Below the pieces are notes generated by a model. It did no database searches. It was not told the origin of the DNA and worked only from the letters and a program-made list of their open reading frames with translations. Positions 16,517-29,719 of a stretch of DNA of 64,000 bases are shown one piece after another. The position numbers and the translations under genes were made by a program. Origin of the DNA: Janibacter indicus. Lineage in GTDB: Bacteria; Actinomycetota; Actinomycetes; Actinomycetales; Dermatophilaceae. The first letter of the stretch is position 1. The number at the start of each line of letters is the position of its first letter. Location: positions 186,001 to 250,000 of the forward strand of contig NZ_FWXN01000005.1 in assembly GCF_900176385.1 (NCBI RefSeq), given 5' to 3'.

Positions 16517-16981
16517 TCACGCCCGGCGGGCGTGCTCCGCGGCCAGCAGGTCGAAGAGCTCCGTCGGCGAGGCGGCGATCGTCGGCGAGAGGGTGCGGGT
16601 CTCCCCGGAGGTCAGGCGCAGCGTCACCGCGGGACGCGAGGCGACCTCGTCGCGCTCGACGGCGGCGATCTCCTGCCACCCGATCCAGGCCGACCCCGCG
16701 TCACGCAGCCACACGCCGCGCGTGCCGCTCACCCGCAGCTCGAGCGCGGGCCGGATCAGCCGCCACACGGCCACCGGGATCCCCACTGCGCCGAAGAAGA
16801 CGAGCAGGGCCACACCGAGCATGCGCAGCAGTCCCTGACCGCCACCCACGAGGCACTGGCCGATGACTGCGAAGCCCACGCAGAACATCAGCACGAAGAC
16901 CATGCCCGTGCGCACGGTCCGGAACTCCAGCTCGTCGCCGCGGGACAATCGTGAGGCGTGGTCGGTGCTCATGGGGGACAT
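16517..16981 (-). CDS. Membrane protein with a PH-like C-terminal domain, unknown function
   Basis: This 154-residue protein has two adjacent hydrophobic segments at about residues 26-45 and 50-73. A polar domain follows (ELRVSGTRGVWLRDAGSAWIGWQEIAAVE, then VTLRLTSGETRTL) that looks like the small bacterial PH-type domain of STM3941-like proteins. Function is unknown. ATG 16981 or 16972 are both possible. A perfect 7-bp stem with a 3-nt loop (16973-16989, GGGGGAC/GTCCCCC) contains the 16981 ATG, which could slow initiation. It is the second gene of a likely three-gene minus-strand unit. Confidence 0.65.
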   Translation of the reverse strand: MSPMSTDHASRLSRGDELEFRTVRTGMVFVLMFCVGFAVIGQCLVGGGQGLLRMLGVALLVFFGAVGIPVAVWRLIRPALELRVSGTRGVWLRDAGSAWIGWQEIAAVERDEVASRPAVTLRLTSGETRTLSPTIAASPTELFDLLAAEHARRA

Positions 16982-16996
16982 CGTCCCCCACGTGTG

Positions 16997-17362
16997 TCAG
17001 GCCCCGATCGGCACGTCGTCTGTGCTGATCTCCTCGGCCCCGGGCACGCCGTCCGGCAGGTGGGTGTCGCCGGCGCGCCGAAGCGCGAACCAGCCGCCGA
17101 AGAAGGCCGCGAACATCCCCCCGTCGGCATCCTTGACCTCGATCTGGACGCAGTGACCCGACTGGACGCGGAAGGCGACGGCCCCCGACGTCGTCAGCCC
17201 GTCCTTGAGGTAGAGCACGTGCTTGCCGGACGGGATGTCGAACTGCACCGACGAAGCGCTCCCGTCGAGGACTCCCAGCTCGACGCCGCCGAGCATGACC
17301 CGCTTGCCCGCCAGGTGCTCCGGACTGATCGTGCCGGTCCTGATCTCGACTGCTGCGCCCAT
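16997..17362 (-). CDS. Conserved hypothetical 121-residue protein
   Basis: This protein is of unrecognised family. It reads as a small beta-rich domain: VEIRTGTISPEHLAGKRVML, then LGVLDGSASSVQFDIPSGKHVLYLKDG and VAFRVQSGHCVQIEVKDADGG, with a hydrophobic Phe-rich segment MFAAFFGGWFAL near residue 85. The pattern is reminiscent of small domains in which a value carrier is displayed to a surface. The ATG at 17362 has AGGAGG 6 nt upstream, an excellent site that rules out the longer frame. It is divergent from the ABC transporter operon and is the first gene of a unit with the PH-like and MOSC genes. Confidence 0.75.
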   Translation of the reverse strand: MGAAVEIRTGTISPEHLAGKRVMLGGVELGVLDGSASSVQFDIPSGKHVLYLKDGLTTSGAVAFRVQSGHCVQIEVKDADGGMFAAFFGGWFALRRAGDTHLPDGVPGAEEISTDDVPIGA

Positions 17363-17451
17363 GGGGGACCTCCTGGTGTCGGTGGGACCCGGTCGGGCAA
17401 CCAGGCCCTCTGCCCCCATGATGCTCCGGCCGCCTGTGAGATGTCTGCACC

Positions 17452-17481
17452 ATGACACCTGTCATTACGTACTCGTGACAT
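17452..17481. promoter_or_regulatory. Inverted repeats upstream of the ABC/two-component operon
   Basis: ATGACA-CC-TGTCAT (17452-17465) is a perfect inverted repeat. A third TGACAT follows at 17476-17481, so TGTCA (17460) and TGACA (17476) form a second inverted pair around the palindrome TACGTA. The elements lie about 45-70 nt before the ABC ATPase start and suit binding of the response regulator encoded at 20411. That link is inference. Confidence 0.5.
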
Positions 17482-17524
17482 CAGGGGATGGTGGCCGGTA
17501 CCCGCTGCCCGGGAATGTTGAGCC

Positions 17525-18513
<989 letters not shown>

Positions 18514-18517
<4 letters not shown>

Positions 18518-19272
18518 ACCCCACGATCATCAGCCTGGAGCTCAAGCGCCTGGCGCGCGACTATGTCGGACTGTTCTTCATCGCGGTCCTTCCGGCCTTC
18601 ATGTACGTCGTCTTCGGCGCGGCCCAGACCTTCGCCCAGGAGGACATCGGGCGCGGCAACGTGGCGCTGTACATCATGATCTCGATGGCGGTCTACGGCG
18701 CCGTCACCGCGACGGTCTCCGTCGGCGGGTCCTCGGCGGTCGAGCGCATGCAGGGCTGGGGGCGACAGCTGGGGCTGACCCCCCTTCGCGATGCGTCGTA
18801 CGTCGGGGCCAAGGCACTCGTCGCCATGGTCGTCGCGTGCATCCCGATCGGCCTGATCTACGCCATCGGCTCCGCCACCGGCGCGAAGGGAGATGCCTGG
18901 GTCTGGTTGGCGACCGCCGGCATCACTCTCTTCGGCGCGTGCCTCTTCGCGCTCTACGGGCTGGTCTTCGGGCTCGCCTTCAAGTCGGAGTCGGCCGTCG
19001 GTGCGGCGAGCGGGTCGCTGGTGATCTTCGCCTTCCTCGGCAACATCTTCATCCCGCTGTCGGGGGTCATGCTGACCATCGCGAAGTTCACCCCGCTCTA
19101 CGGCATCGTCTCGCTGGCCCGGTACCCGCTGACCGAGGGTTACTCGGTCGACATGGACGGCAACCTCTCCCACGAGGCCCTCTGGGTGCCGCTCGTTAAC
19201 GTGGGCGTGTGGACGCTGATCCTCGCTCTCCTGACGGTCTACCTCGTGCGCCGAGGTCGGGACCGGCAGTGA
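18514..19272 (+). CDS. ABC-2 type transporter permease
   Basis: This 252-residue membrane protein has six hydrophobic segments in the ABC-2 arrangement. It begins MNPTIISLELKRLARDY, and the first helix contains VGLFFIAVLPAFMYVVFG. The conserved region before the final helices reads GNIFIPLSGVMLTIAKFTPLYGIVSLARYPL. It is the partner of the preceding ATPase (4-nt overlap) and overlaps the histidine kinase start as GTGA. The exported substrate cannot be told from sequence. Confidence 0.9.
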
Positions 19273-20414
19273 CCGACACCTCCGGCGCCGGCCACCTCGC
19301 GGACGACCTGTCCGCCGAGGTGGTCGACCCGTGGGCCCGCCACGGGTGGCTGCTGGCGGCCGTGTGGCTGGTCTTCCTGCTCTTCCCGGCCAACGAGGTC
19401 GCGCAGGTGACCGCCGACCGCCCGCTCCTGCGGGTGGCCGGCTGGGGCCTGCTCGTCCTCTTCGCCGCGGTCTACATCACGGCCTTCATCCACGCCCAGA
19501 TGGGCGTGCACGGCTGCTGGACCCGGGTCCGGCGCTGGTGGGCCTTCGGGGGCTTCGCCGCGATGGTGGCCTGCATGGGCTTGCTGTCCCTGATCATCGG
19601 GCTCGAGGTCTTCGGGATGAGCGCCTTCCTCGCGAGCCTGGCCGCCTTCGGCTGGCCGCGGCGATGGGCGGCGCCCGGGGTGCTCGCCGTCGGGCTGGGG
19701 ACGATCCTCGTCCTGCTCTTCACCAACGACCTGCGCGAGCTGTGGCCCCTCCTCTTCATCCCGATGCTCATCGGCGGGTTCGGGCTGCTCCTGCGGCGGA
19801 TGATGGAGGGGGACGAGCGCAGGGAGGAGATGCAGCGGACCCTGGCGGTCGCTGCCGAGCGCGACCGGGTGGCCCGCGACGTCCACGACGTCCTCGGCCA
19901 CTCGCTCACCGTCGTCTCGCTCAAGGCGGACCTGGCCGAGCGACTCGTCGACCGCGACCCCGAGCGCGCCAAGGCCGAGATCGCAGCGATCCGCTCCCTG
20001 ACCCGGCAGTCCCTCGCCGAGATCCGCGCGACCGTCGCCGGTCTGCGGGTGACCCGTCTGGCGGACGAGCGCGACACCGCCGTCGAGGCCCTGCGCGACG
20101 CGGGGATCGAGGCCTCCGTCCCGGCCGACGTCGACGTCGTCGACCCGGCCCACCGCATCACGGTGGCGTGGGCCCTGCGGGAGACCACGACCAATGTCAT
20201 CCGCCACAGCGGGGCCCGGCGCGCCGACATCGCCTGGGGGCCGACCTGGCTCGAGGTCGTCGACGACGGACGCGGTCTGCGAGGGCGCCGCGAGGGCAAC
20301 GGACTGACCGGGCTGCGCGAGCGGCTCGCCCGCGTCGGGGGGACCCTCGACGTCACCGAAGGCATCCCGGGCCCGCACGGCCCGGGCACGAGAGTGAGAG
20401 TGGAACTGCCGTGA
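19269..20414 (+). CDS. Sensor histidine kinase (DesK/NarL-type, HisKA_3)
   Basis: This 381-residue membrane kinase has five or six helices in residues 25-175, then the dimerisation/phosphoacceptor helix ERDRVARDVHDVLGHSLTVV with H206. An HATPase domain follows with ETTTNVIRHSGA (N box) and VVDDGRGL (G1 box), ending in NGLTGLRERLARVGG. The compact membrane domain without a large extracellular loop resembles DesK-like sensors of membrane state or antimicrobial stress. It is coupled by overlapping frames to the ABC permease before it and the response regulator after it. Confidence 0.92.
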   Translation: MTDTSGAGHLADDLSAEVVDPWARHGWLLAAVWLVFLLFPANEVAQVTADRPLLRVAGWGLLVLFAAVYITAFIHAQMGVHGCWTRVRRWWAFGGFAAMVACMGLLSLIIGLEVFGMSAFLASLAAFGWPRRWAAPGVLAVGLGTILVLLFTNDLRELWPLLFIPMLIGGFGLLLRRMMEGDERREEMQRTLAVAAERDRVARDVHDVLGHSLTVVSLKADLAERLVDRDPERAKAEIAAIRSLTRQSLAEIRATVAGLRVTRLADERDTAVEALRDAGIEASVPADVDVVDPAHRITVAWALRETTTNVIRHSGARRADIAWGPTWLEVVDDGRGLRGRREGNGLTGLRERLARVGGTLDVTEGIPGPHGPGTRVRVELP

Positions 20415-21016
20415 TCACCCTGCTGCTGGCCGACGACCAGGCCCTCGTGCGTGGCGCCATGGCCGCACTGCTCGGGCTCGAGGAGGACCTCGAGGTGGTC
20501 GCGGAGGTCGGCTCGGGCGACGAGGTGCTCGCGGCTGCCCGCCGGACCCGCCCCGACGTCGCCGTCCTCGACGTGGAGATGCCCGGTCTCGACGGCATCT
20601 CCGCCGCGGCGCAGCTGACGAGCGAGCTCCCCGGCACGCGGGTGCTCATCGTCACGACCTTCGGGCGGCCGGGCTACCTGCGGCGGGCCCTGGAGGCCGG
20701 CGCCAGCGGCTTCGTCGTCAAGGACACCCCGTCTGACGAGCTGGCCGAAGCGGTGCGCACCGTGGCGAAGGGAGGTCGCGTCGTCGACCCCTCCCTCGCC
20801 ACCGAGGTCGTCGTCGGCGGGCCCAACCCGCTCACCGACCGCGAGCGCGAGGTGCTCGCCGTCGCCCTCGACGGGCGCTCGGCCGCTGACATCGCGGCCC
20901 GGGTCCACCTCTCCCCCGGCACCGTGCGCAACCACCTGTCCTCCGCCATCGGCAAGACGGGCACGAGCAACCGGGTCGAAGCCGCCCGCCGCGCCCAGGA
21001 CCTCGGCTGGCTCTGA
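20411..21016 (+). CDS. Response regulator (NarL/LuxR type)
   Basis: This 201-residue regulator has an N-terminal receiver domain with acidic pocket ADD at residues 7-9, phosphorylated D54 (AVLDVEMPG) and conserved Thr/Lys (IVTTFG; VVKDTPSDEL). The LuxR-type helix-turn-helix is LTDREREVLAVALDGRSAADIAARVHLSPGTVRNHLSSAIGK. The GTG start overlaps the kinase stop. It is the likely partner of the adjacent kinase, with the inverted repeats upstream of the ABC genes a plausible binding site. Confidence 0.94.
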   Translation: MITLLLADDQALVRGAMAALLGLEEDLEVVAEVGSGDEVLAAARRTRPDVAVLDVEMPGLDGISAAAQLTSELPGTRVLIVTTFGRPGYLRRALEAGASGFVVKDTPSDELAEAVRTVAKGGRVVDPSLATEVVVGGPNPLTDREREVLAVALDGRSAADIAARVHLSPGTVRNHLSSAIGKTGTSNRVEAARRAQDLGWL

Positions 21017-21102
21017 GCCGGCCCGCCCGCACGGTCTACCCGTGGGTCACAATGGCCGGGGCGTCCCCCTTCGCCGGGAGCACCGCCCGCCGTCCGCACC
21101 AG

Positions 21103-21145
21103 CCGTCCAACCGTCCAACCGTCCGCACCGTCCGCACCGTCCGCC
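21103..21145 (+). repeat. Short tandem repeat CCGTCC(AA/GCA) before the DUF4185 gene
   Basis: Five successive units beginning CCGTCC (two CCGTCCAA, then two CCGTCCGCA and CCGTCCGCC) lie just upstream of the CAGGAG ribosome site of the lipoprotein gene. An isolated related CCGTCCGCA occurs at about 21090. Confidence 0.75.
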
Positions 21146-21156
21146 AGGAGCACCGC

Positions 21157-22242
21157 ATGCGACGCACCCGCGTGGCCGCGGCCCTCGCCGCGCTCGTCGT
21201 GGGCACCGGCCTGCTCGCGGCGTGCGGCGACGACTCGACGACGCAGGCCTGCGATGCCCTCGGTGCCGAGCTCGACTGGGCGACTCCGAGCCGTGACGAC
21301 GACGAGCGCTTCGAGCTCACCGGCCCCGGGTGGATCGCCGGTGACTCGACCTACTCCGTCCGCCTGCCCGACGAGCGGACCCTGTGGCTCTTCAGCGACT
21401 CCTTCATCGGCGAGGTGACCGCCGGTGGTCGCCCGCAGCCCGGGATGGCGATGGTGCACAACGCCCTCGTCGCCGAGGACGAGAGCGGCCGGCTGAGCAC
21501 CCGCACGGCCGAGGGCCCGGAGTCCTTCTTCCCCGACCCCGACGACGAGACCTACTACTGGGTCCAGGACGCGGCGGTCGAGGGTGACGAGCTGGTCGTC
21601 TTCCTGTCGCGGACGCGGCAGGTGGGCGAGCAGGGCTTCGAGTGGAGCCACAACGCCGTCGCCCGGGTCTCGCTGCCCGATCTCAAGGTCACGGAGATCA
21701 TCGATCCCGGGCCCAGCACCGACCACGTCGCGTGGGGCGCAGGCGTGCTGACGACGAGCACGACGAGCTACGTCTACGGCATCGAGGACCTCGGCGACAC
21801 CAAGCACCTGCACCTCGCGCGCGTGCCCGCGGGCAACCTCACCGACCGCAGTCGCTGGGAGTACCGCGCCGATGACGGTTGGACGAGCGACCCCACGCGC
21901 AGTGCGCGCCTCACCGACGGGGTGGCCAACGAGCTGAGCGTCAGCCGCTTCCGCGACGGCTACCTGATGATCTCGTCGGACACGTCGCAGCCCTTCAGCC
22001 CGCGGATCAACGCCTGGACCGCGTGCACGCCCGAGGGTCCGTGGCGGGACCCGCAGACGATCTACGAGACGCCGGAGTCCGGGGTCGGCCGGCACTTCAC
22101 GTACAACGCGCACGGCCACCCGGAGATCTCCGACGAGGGCGAGCTGCTGATCTCCTACAACGTCAACACCTTCGACTTCGCCGAACTGACCCGCGACCCG
22201 ACGCTCTACCGGCCGAAGTTCGTCACGCTGGACCTCGAATGA
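21157..22242 (+). CDS. DUF4185-type beta-propeller lipoprotein
   Basis: This 361-residue exported protein has a lipoprotein signal (RR at residues 2-3, hydrophobic AAALAALVVGTGLLAAC with lipobox LLAAC) and so is probably anchored outside the membrane. The mature part has a glycosidase-like propeller pattern: TLWLFSDSFIGEV, MAMVHNALV, YYWVQDAAVEG, HFTYNAHGHPEIS and LLISYNVNT. DUF4185 proteins are related to the GH43/68 fold, but the substrate is not known. CAGGAG lies 8 nt before the ATG. It converges with the oligopeptidase gene, leaving only one base between stops. Confidence 0.75.
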   Translation: MRRTRVAAALAALVVGTGLLAACGDDSTTQACDALGAELDWATPSRDDDERFELTGPGWIAGDSTYSVRLPDERTLWLFSDSFIGEVTAGGRPQPGMAMVHNALVAEDESGRLSTRTAEGPESFFPDPDDETYYWVQDAAVEGDELVVFLSRTRQVGEQGFEWSHNAVARVSLPDLKVTEIIDPGPSTDHVAWGAGVLTTSTTSYVYGIEDLGDTKHLHLARVPAGNLTDRSRWEYRADDGWTSDPTRSARLTDGVANELSVSRFRDGYLMISSDTSQPFSPRINAWTACTPEGPWRDPQTIYETPESGVGRHFTYNAHGHPEISDEGELLISYNVNTFDFAELTRDPTLYRPKFVTLDLE

Positions 22243-22243
22243 G

Positions 22244-24369
22244 TCACCGGCGCTCGGTGGCGCCGATCCGATCGAGCACCCACGCCCACTCCCACGCGGT
22301 CTGCTCCCAGGCGTCGTAACGACCGGAGCGGCCGCCGTGACCGGCGCTCATCTCGGTGCGCAGCAGGATCGGTCGCTCGCTGTCGTGGCGGGTGACCTCG
22401 CGCAGCCGGGCCACCCACTTGGCCGGCTCGGTGAAGTAGACCCGTGTGTCGTGCAGCGACGTCGTGGCGAGGATCGCCGGGTACTCGACCGGCGCGACGT
22501 TTTCGTAGGGCGTGTAGCCGCGCATGTAGGCATAGACCTCGGGGTCCTCGAGCGGGTTGCCCCACTCCTCCCACTCACCGACGGTCAGCGGGAGGTCCGG
22601 CCGCAGGATCGTCGTCAGGGCATCGACGAAGGGCACCGCCGCGAGCACCGCCGCGAAGCGCTCGGGGGCGAGGTTGGTCGCCGCACCGACGAGCAGGCCG
22701 CCGGCCGAGCCGCCTTCGATCGCCAGGCGGTCGCGCGCCACCCAGCCGGTCTCGTGGAGGTGCTCGGCCGCCGCGACGAAGTCGGTGAAGGTGTTGCGCT
22801 TGGCGAGCATCTTGCCGTCGTCGTACCAGTGCCGACCGAGCTCGCCGCCGCCGCGGACGTGGGCGACGGCCCAGACGACACCACGATCAAGGAGCGAGAG
22901 CCGGGCGATGGAGAAGTACGGGTCGAAGCTCATCTCGTAGCTGCCGTAGCCGTAGAGCAGCCCGGGGTTGGTCCCATCCGGACTCGTGCCGCGGCGCATG
23001 ACGAGGGAGACCGGGACCCGGGTGCCATCGGGGGCGGTGGCCCAGGTGCGCTGCTGCTCGTAGTCGGCGAGGTCGACGCCGACGACCGGCTGACGCTTGA
23101 GGACGGTCTCCTCACCCGTCGTGACGACGACGTCGAGGACGGTGCGCGGGCTGACCCACGACTCGTGGACGACGCGAATGCGATCGGTGTCGGGGTCGGC
23201 GACCGGGCCGAGCGCCACACTGGCCAGGTCGGCGTCGATGCCGAGCGGCCTCGGCTCGCCATAGTCCCCACCGACGAAGGGGGCGGACCTCGCCACCCGC
23301 GGAAGCAGCCGCAGGGTCGGCAGGCCGTCGGCCCGCAGGCTGAGCACGGCGAAGTCGTCGAAGGCGTCCACCCCGACGAAGCGCTCCCCCTCGGCGCGGT
23401 CGAGGAGCGGCTGCCACTGCTCGTGGCTCGTCGCGTCGAGCGGTGCCCAGGCGAGGTCGCCCTCGGGCTGGCGCTCGTTGTGGACGATGAGCAGGTGGTC
23501 GGCCGCGGGCTCGACGTCGTACTCGACGCCCTCGCGGCGTGGGGCGACGCAGCGCATCGGAGCGGTCGGGTCGTCGGCGTCGAGGAGATGCACCTCGGAG
23601 GTGGTTTTGCTGCCGAGGCCGAGCACGATCCAGCGCTCGTCGCGGCTCGTGCCCAGCCCCATCCAGAAGCGCTCGTCGTCCTCGCGGTGCACGAGGACGT
23701 CGGCCTCGCGGGCGGTACCGACCTCGTGGCGCCACACCTCGTGCGGGCGCCACGCGTCGTCGACCGCGACGTGGAAGAGGTGGCGGGCATCGCGGGAGAA
23801 GGCCAGCCCGTAGCCGGCACCGGTGATCGCCTCGTCGAGGACCTCCCGGGTAGCGATGTCCATGACCACGACGTCGAAGCGCTCGTCGCCGGTCACGTCG
23901 ACGGCGTAGGCCATCCGGGAGTGGTCGGCGCTGACCTCGAAGCCCCCGAGCGAGAAGAACTCGTGACCCTCGGCGAGCTCGTTGCCATCGAGGAGGACGA
24001 CTTCGCCGGGTAGCGGCCGCGAGGGGTCGAGCTCGGGGACCGCGGTGTGATCGGTGAGCGGCGCCCGGCACTGGATCGCGTACTGGCTGCCCTCGACGGT
24101 GCGCGAGTAGTACCACCAGTCGCCGGAGGCGACGGGCACGCTGAGATCGGTCTCGAGGGTCCGGCCCTTGATCTCGTCGAAGATCGCCTGCCGAAGCGGG
24201 GCCAGGTGCGCCGTGGTCTGCTCGGCGTAGGTGTTTTCGGCCTCGAGGTGGGCGATCACCGCGGGGTCCTCACCGTCACGCAGCCATTCGTAGGGGTCGG
24301 CGACGTCGTCGCCGTGGTGGCTGCGCGTCCACGGCCGCTGCGCCGCGACAGGTGGCCTCATGCCCTCAC

Positions 24370-24373
<4 letters not shown>
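22244..24373 (-). CDS. ptrB: S9 family peptidase (oligopeptidase B-like)
   Basis: This 709-residue prolyl-oligopeptidase-family serine peptidase has an N-terminal seven-bladed propeller and a C-terminal alpha/beta hydrolase domain. The nucleophile motif EGGSAGGLLVGA (Ser near residue 555), an Asp in TTSLHDTRV (about 641) and a His in MSAGHGGRSG (about 678) form the triad. Related enzymes cut after basic residues in short peptides in the cytoplasm. The ATG at 24373 overlaps the dnaE stop as ATGA; the open frame upstream is the shadow of dnaE. A peptidase coupled to the replicative polymerase is probably an accident of compact gene order. Confidence 0.9.
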
Positions 24374-27972
<3,599 letters not shown>

Positions 27973-27979
27973 CGACCCG

Positions 27980-27985
27980 AGTCTA
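27980..27985 (-). promoter_or_regulatory. -10 box of a probable leaderless dnaE promoter
   Basis: TAGACT on the minus strand ends 7 nt before the dnaE ATG. No ribosome site precedes that ATG. Confidence 0.5.
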
Positions 27986-28130
27986 GATCGCTCCACCGAC
28001 ACCCCGGCACGCCGCCTGTCGCCCCCAGCACGCCGCTCGGCGCGCCGACTCCGGGGACCCACCGTCACCCCGGACGAAGGGGGATAACGTCGCCTCGACA
28101 GCGTCGTCCACACCATGGAGGAACTTCCGG

Positions 28131-29678
28131 ATGTTCGTGCCCATGTCCGTCAACGACTTCATCGACCGCGCTGCGGCCGTCTACGGCGAGCGCATCGCGG
28201 TCGTCGACGAGCCGGACCAGCCGGCGCCCCCGCTGCAGGACGTCACCTATGCCCGCATGCGGCAGCTCGCCAACGCCCAGGCGGCCCACCTCGACTCCCT
28301 CGGCATCGAGGTCGGCGACCGCGTCGCCGTCGTCTCGCACAACTCCGCGCGGCTGCTCACGAGCTTCTTCGGCGTCGCCGGCTCCGGCCGGGTCCTTGTG
28401 CCGATCAACTTCCGCCTCGCTCCCGAGGAGGTGAAGTTCATCGTCGAGCACTCCGGCGCCCGCGTGCTCTACATCGACCCGGAGCTCACCTCGCTCATCG
28501 ACGAGGTCTCCGCCGAGCACACCTTCGTCCTCGGCGAGGACGAGCACCTCTTCGGCGCGGGTACCGACGGCACCCCGGCCGAGCCCCGTGCTTGGGAGCC
28601 GGACGAAGGCGCCGTCGCGACGATCAACTACACCTCCGGCACGACCGCGCGCCCCAAGGGGGTGCGGATCACCCACCGCAACATCTGGACCAATGCGGTG
28701 ACCTTCGGGCTGCACGCCGGCCTCACCGACCGTGACGTCTATCTGCACACGCTGCCGATGTTCCACGCCAACGGGTGGGGCATGCCCTTCGCCATGACCG
28801 GTGTCGGCGCCCAGCACGTCGTCATCCGCAAGATCGACGGCGCCGAGATCCTGCGCCGGGTCGATCGTCACGGGGTCACGGTCATGTGCGCCGCGCCGGC
28901 GGTGGTCAACTCCGTCCTCGCCGCGGCGCAGGAGTGGGAGGGCGAGATCCCCGGCCGCGACCGCGTGCGGATCATCGTCGCCGGCGCTCCCCCGCCGACG
29001 CAGACGATCGCCCGCGTCGAGACGGAGCTGGGCTGGGAGTTCATCCAGATCTACGGCCTCACCGAGACCTCTCCCCTGCTGACGATCAACCGGTCGCGCG
29101 CCGAGTGGGACGAGCTGAGCCCCGAGGAGCGTGCCGGCAAGCTCGTGCGGGCGGGCTCCCCCGCCATCGGCTGCCGGATGAAGCTCGACGAGGAGACCGG
29201 CGAGGTGCTCGCCCGGTCCAACGTCATCATGGAGGGCTACCACGACCTGCCCGACGAGACCGAGCGCACCTTCGAGGGCGGGTGGTTCCACACCGGTGAC
29301 GGCGGAACGATCGGCGACGACGGCTACGTGACGATCAGAGACCGCAAGAAGGACGTCATCATCACCGGTGGTGAAAATGTCTCGTCGATCGAGGTCGAGG
29401 ACGTCCTCTTCTCCCACCCCGACGTCACCGAGGTCGCGGTCATCGGGGTGCCCGACGACACGTGGGGCGAGACGATCAAGGCCCTCGTCGTCGTCAGCGA
29501 GGGCTCGAGCGCGACCGAGGCCGACCTCATCGCGTGGTGCAAGTCCAAGGCCGCCGGCTACAAGGCACCGACGTCGATCGAGTTCCGCGACGAGCTGGCG
29601 CGCACCGCGACCGGCAAGCTGCAGAAGTTCAAGCTGCGGGCTCCCTACTGGGAGGGCCGCGACCGCCAGGTCAACTGA
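28131..29678 (+). CDS. Acyl-CoA synthetase (AMP-forming), fatty acid-CoA ligase type
   Basis: This 515-residue adenylate-forming enzyme should activate a fatty or other carboxylic acid to its CoA thioester. Motifs in order are the P-loop INYTSGTTARPKGV (about 163-176), LPMFHANGWG, IQIYGLTETSP, GWFHTGDGG and DRKKDVIITGGENVSSIEVE. A final TGKLQKFKLR carries the catalytic Lys. GGAGGAA about 8 nt upstream favours ATG 28131, though ATG 28143 is possible. It is divergent from dnaE. An inverted repeat after its stop (29688-29719) may terminate it. The natural substrate is not evident. Confidence 0.92.
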   Translation: MFVPMSVNDFIDRAAAVYGERIAVVDEPDQPAPPLQDVTYARMRQLANAQAAHLDSLGIEVGDRVAVVSHNSARLLTSFFGVAGSGRVLVPINFRLAPEEVKFIVEHSGARVLYIDPELTSLIDEVSAEHTFVLGEDEHLFGAGTDGTPAEPRAWEPDEGAVATINYTSGTTARPKGVRITHRNIWTNAVTFGLHAGLTDRDVYLHTLPMFHANGWGMPFAMTGVGAQHVVIRKIDGAEILRRVDRHGVTVMCAAPAVVNSVLAAAQEWEGEIPGRDRVRIIVAGAPPPTQTIARVETELGWEFIQIYGLTETSPLLTINRSRAEWDELSPEERAGKLVRAGSPAIGCRMKLDEETGEVLARSNVIMEGYHDLPDETERTFEGGWFHTGDGGTIGDDGYVTIRDRKKDVIITGGENVSSIEVEDVLFSHPDVTEVAVIGVPDDTWGETIKALVVVSEGSSATEADLIAWCKSKAAGYKAPTSIEFRDELARTATGKLQKFKLRAPYWEGRDRQVN

Positions 29679-29687
29679 CCCTCTGGG

Positions 29688-29719
29688 CCGGCTCGCCTCA
29701 GGACATGTCGGCGAGCCGG
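29688..29719. terminator. Stem-loop between convergent acyl-CoA ligase and rluD
   Basis: CCGGCTCGCC (29688-29697) and GGCGAGCCGG (29710-29719) form a perfect 10-bp stem with a 12-nt loop. It starts 9 nt after the ligase stop and overlaps the 3' end of rluD. There is no U-tract, as is common in G+C-rich actinobacteria. Confidence 0.6.

Noticed and set aside
29688-29719. Stem at the rluD 3' end considered as an attachment site
   Set aside because: No integrase, tRNA or duplicated core nearby; it fits a terminator between convergent genes.
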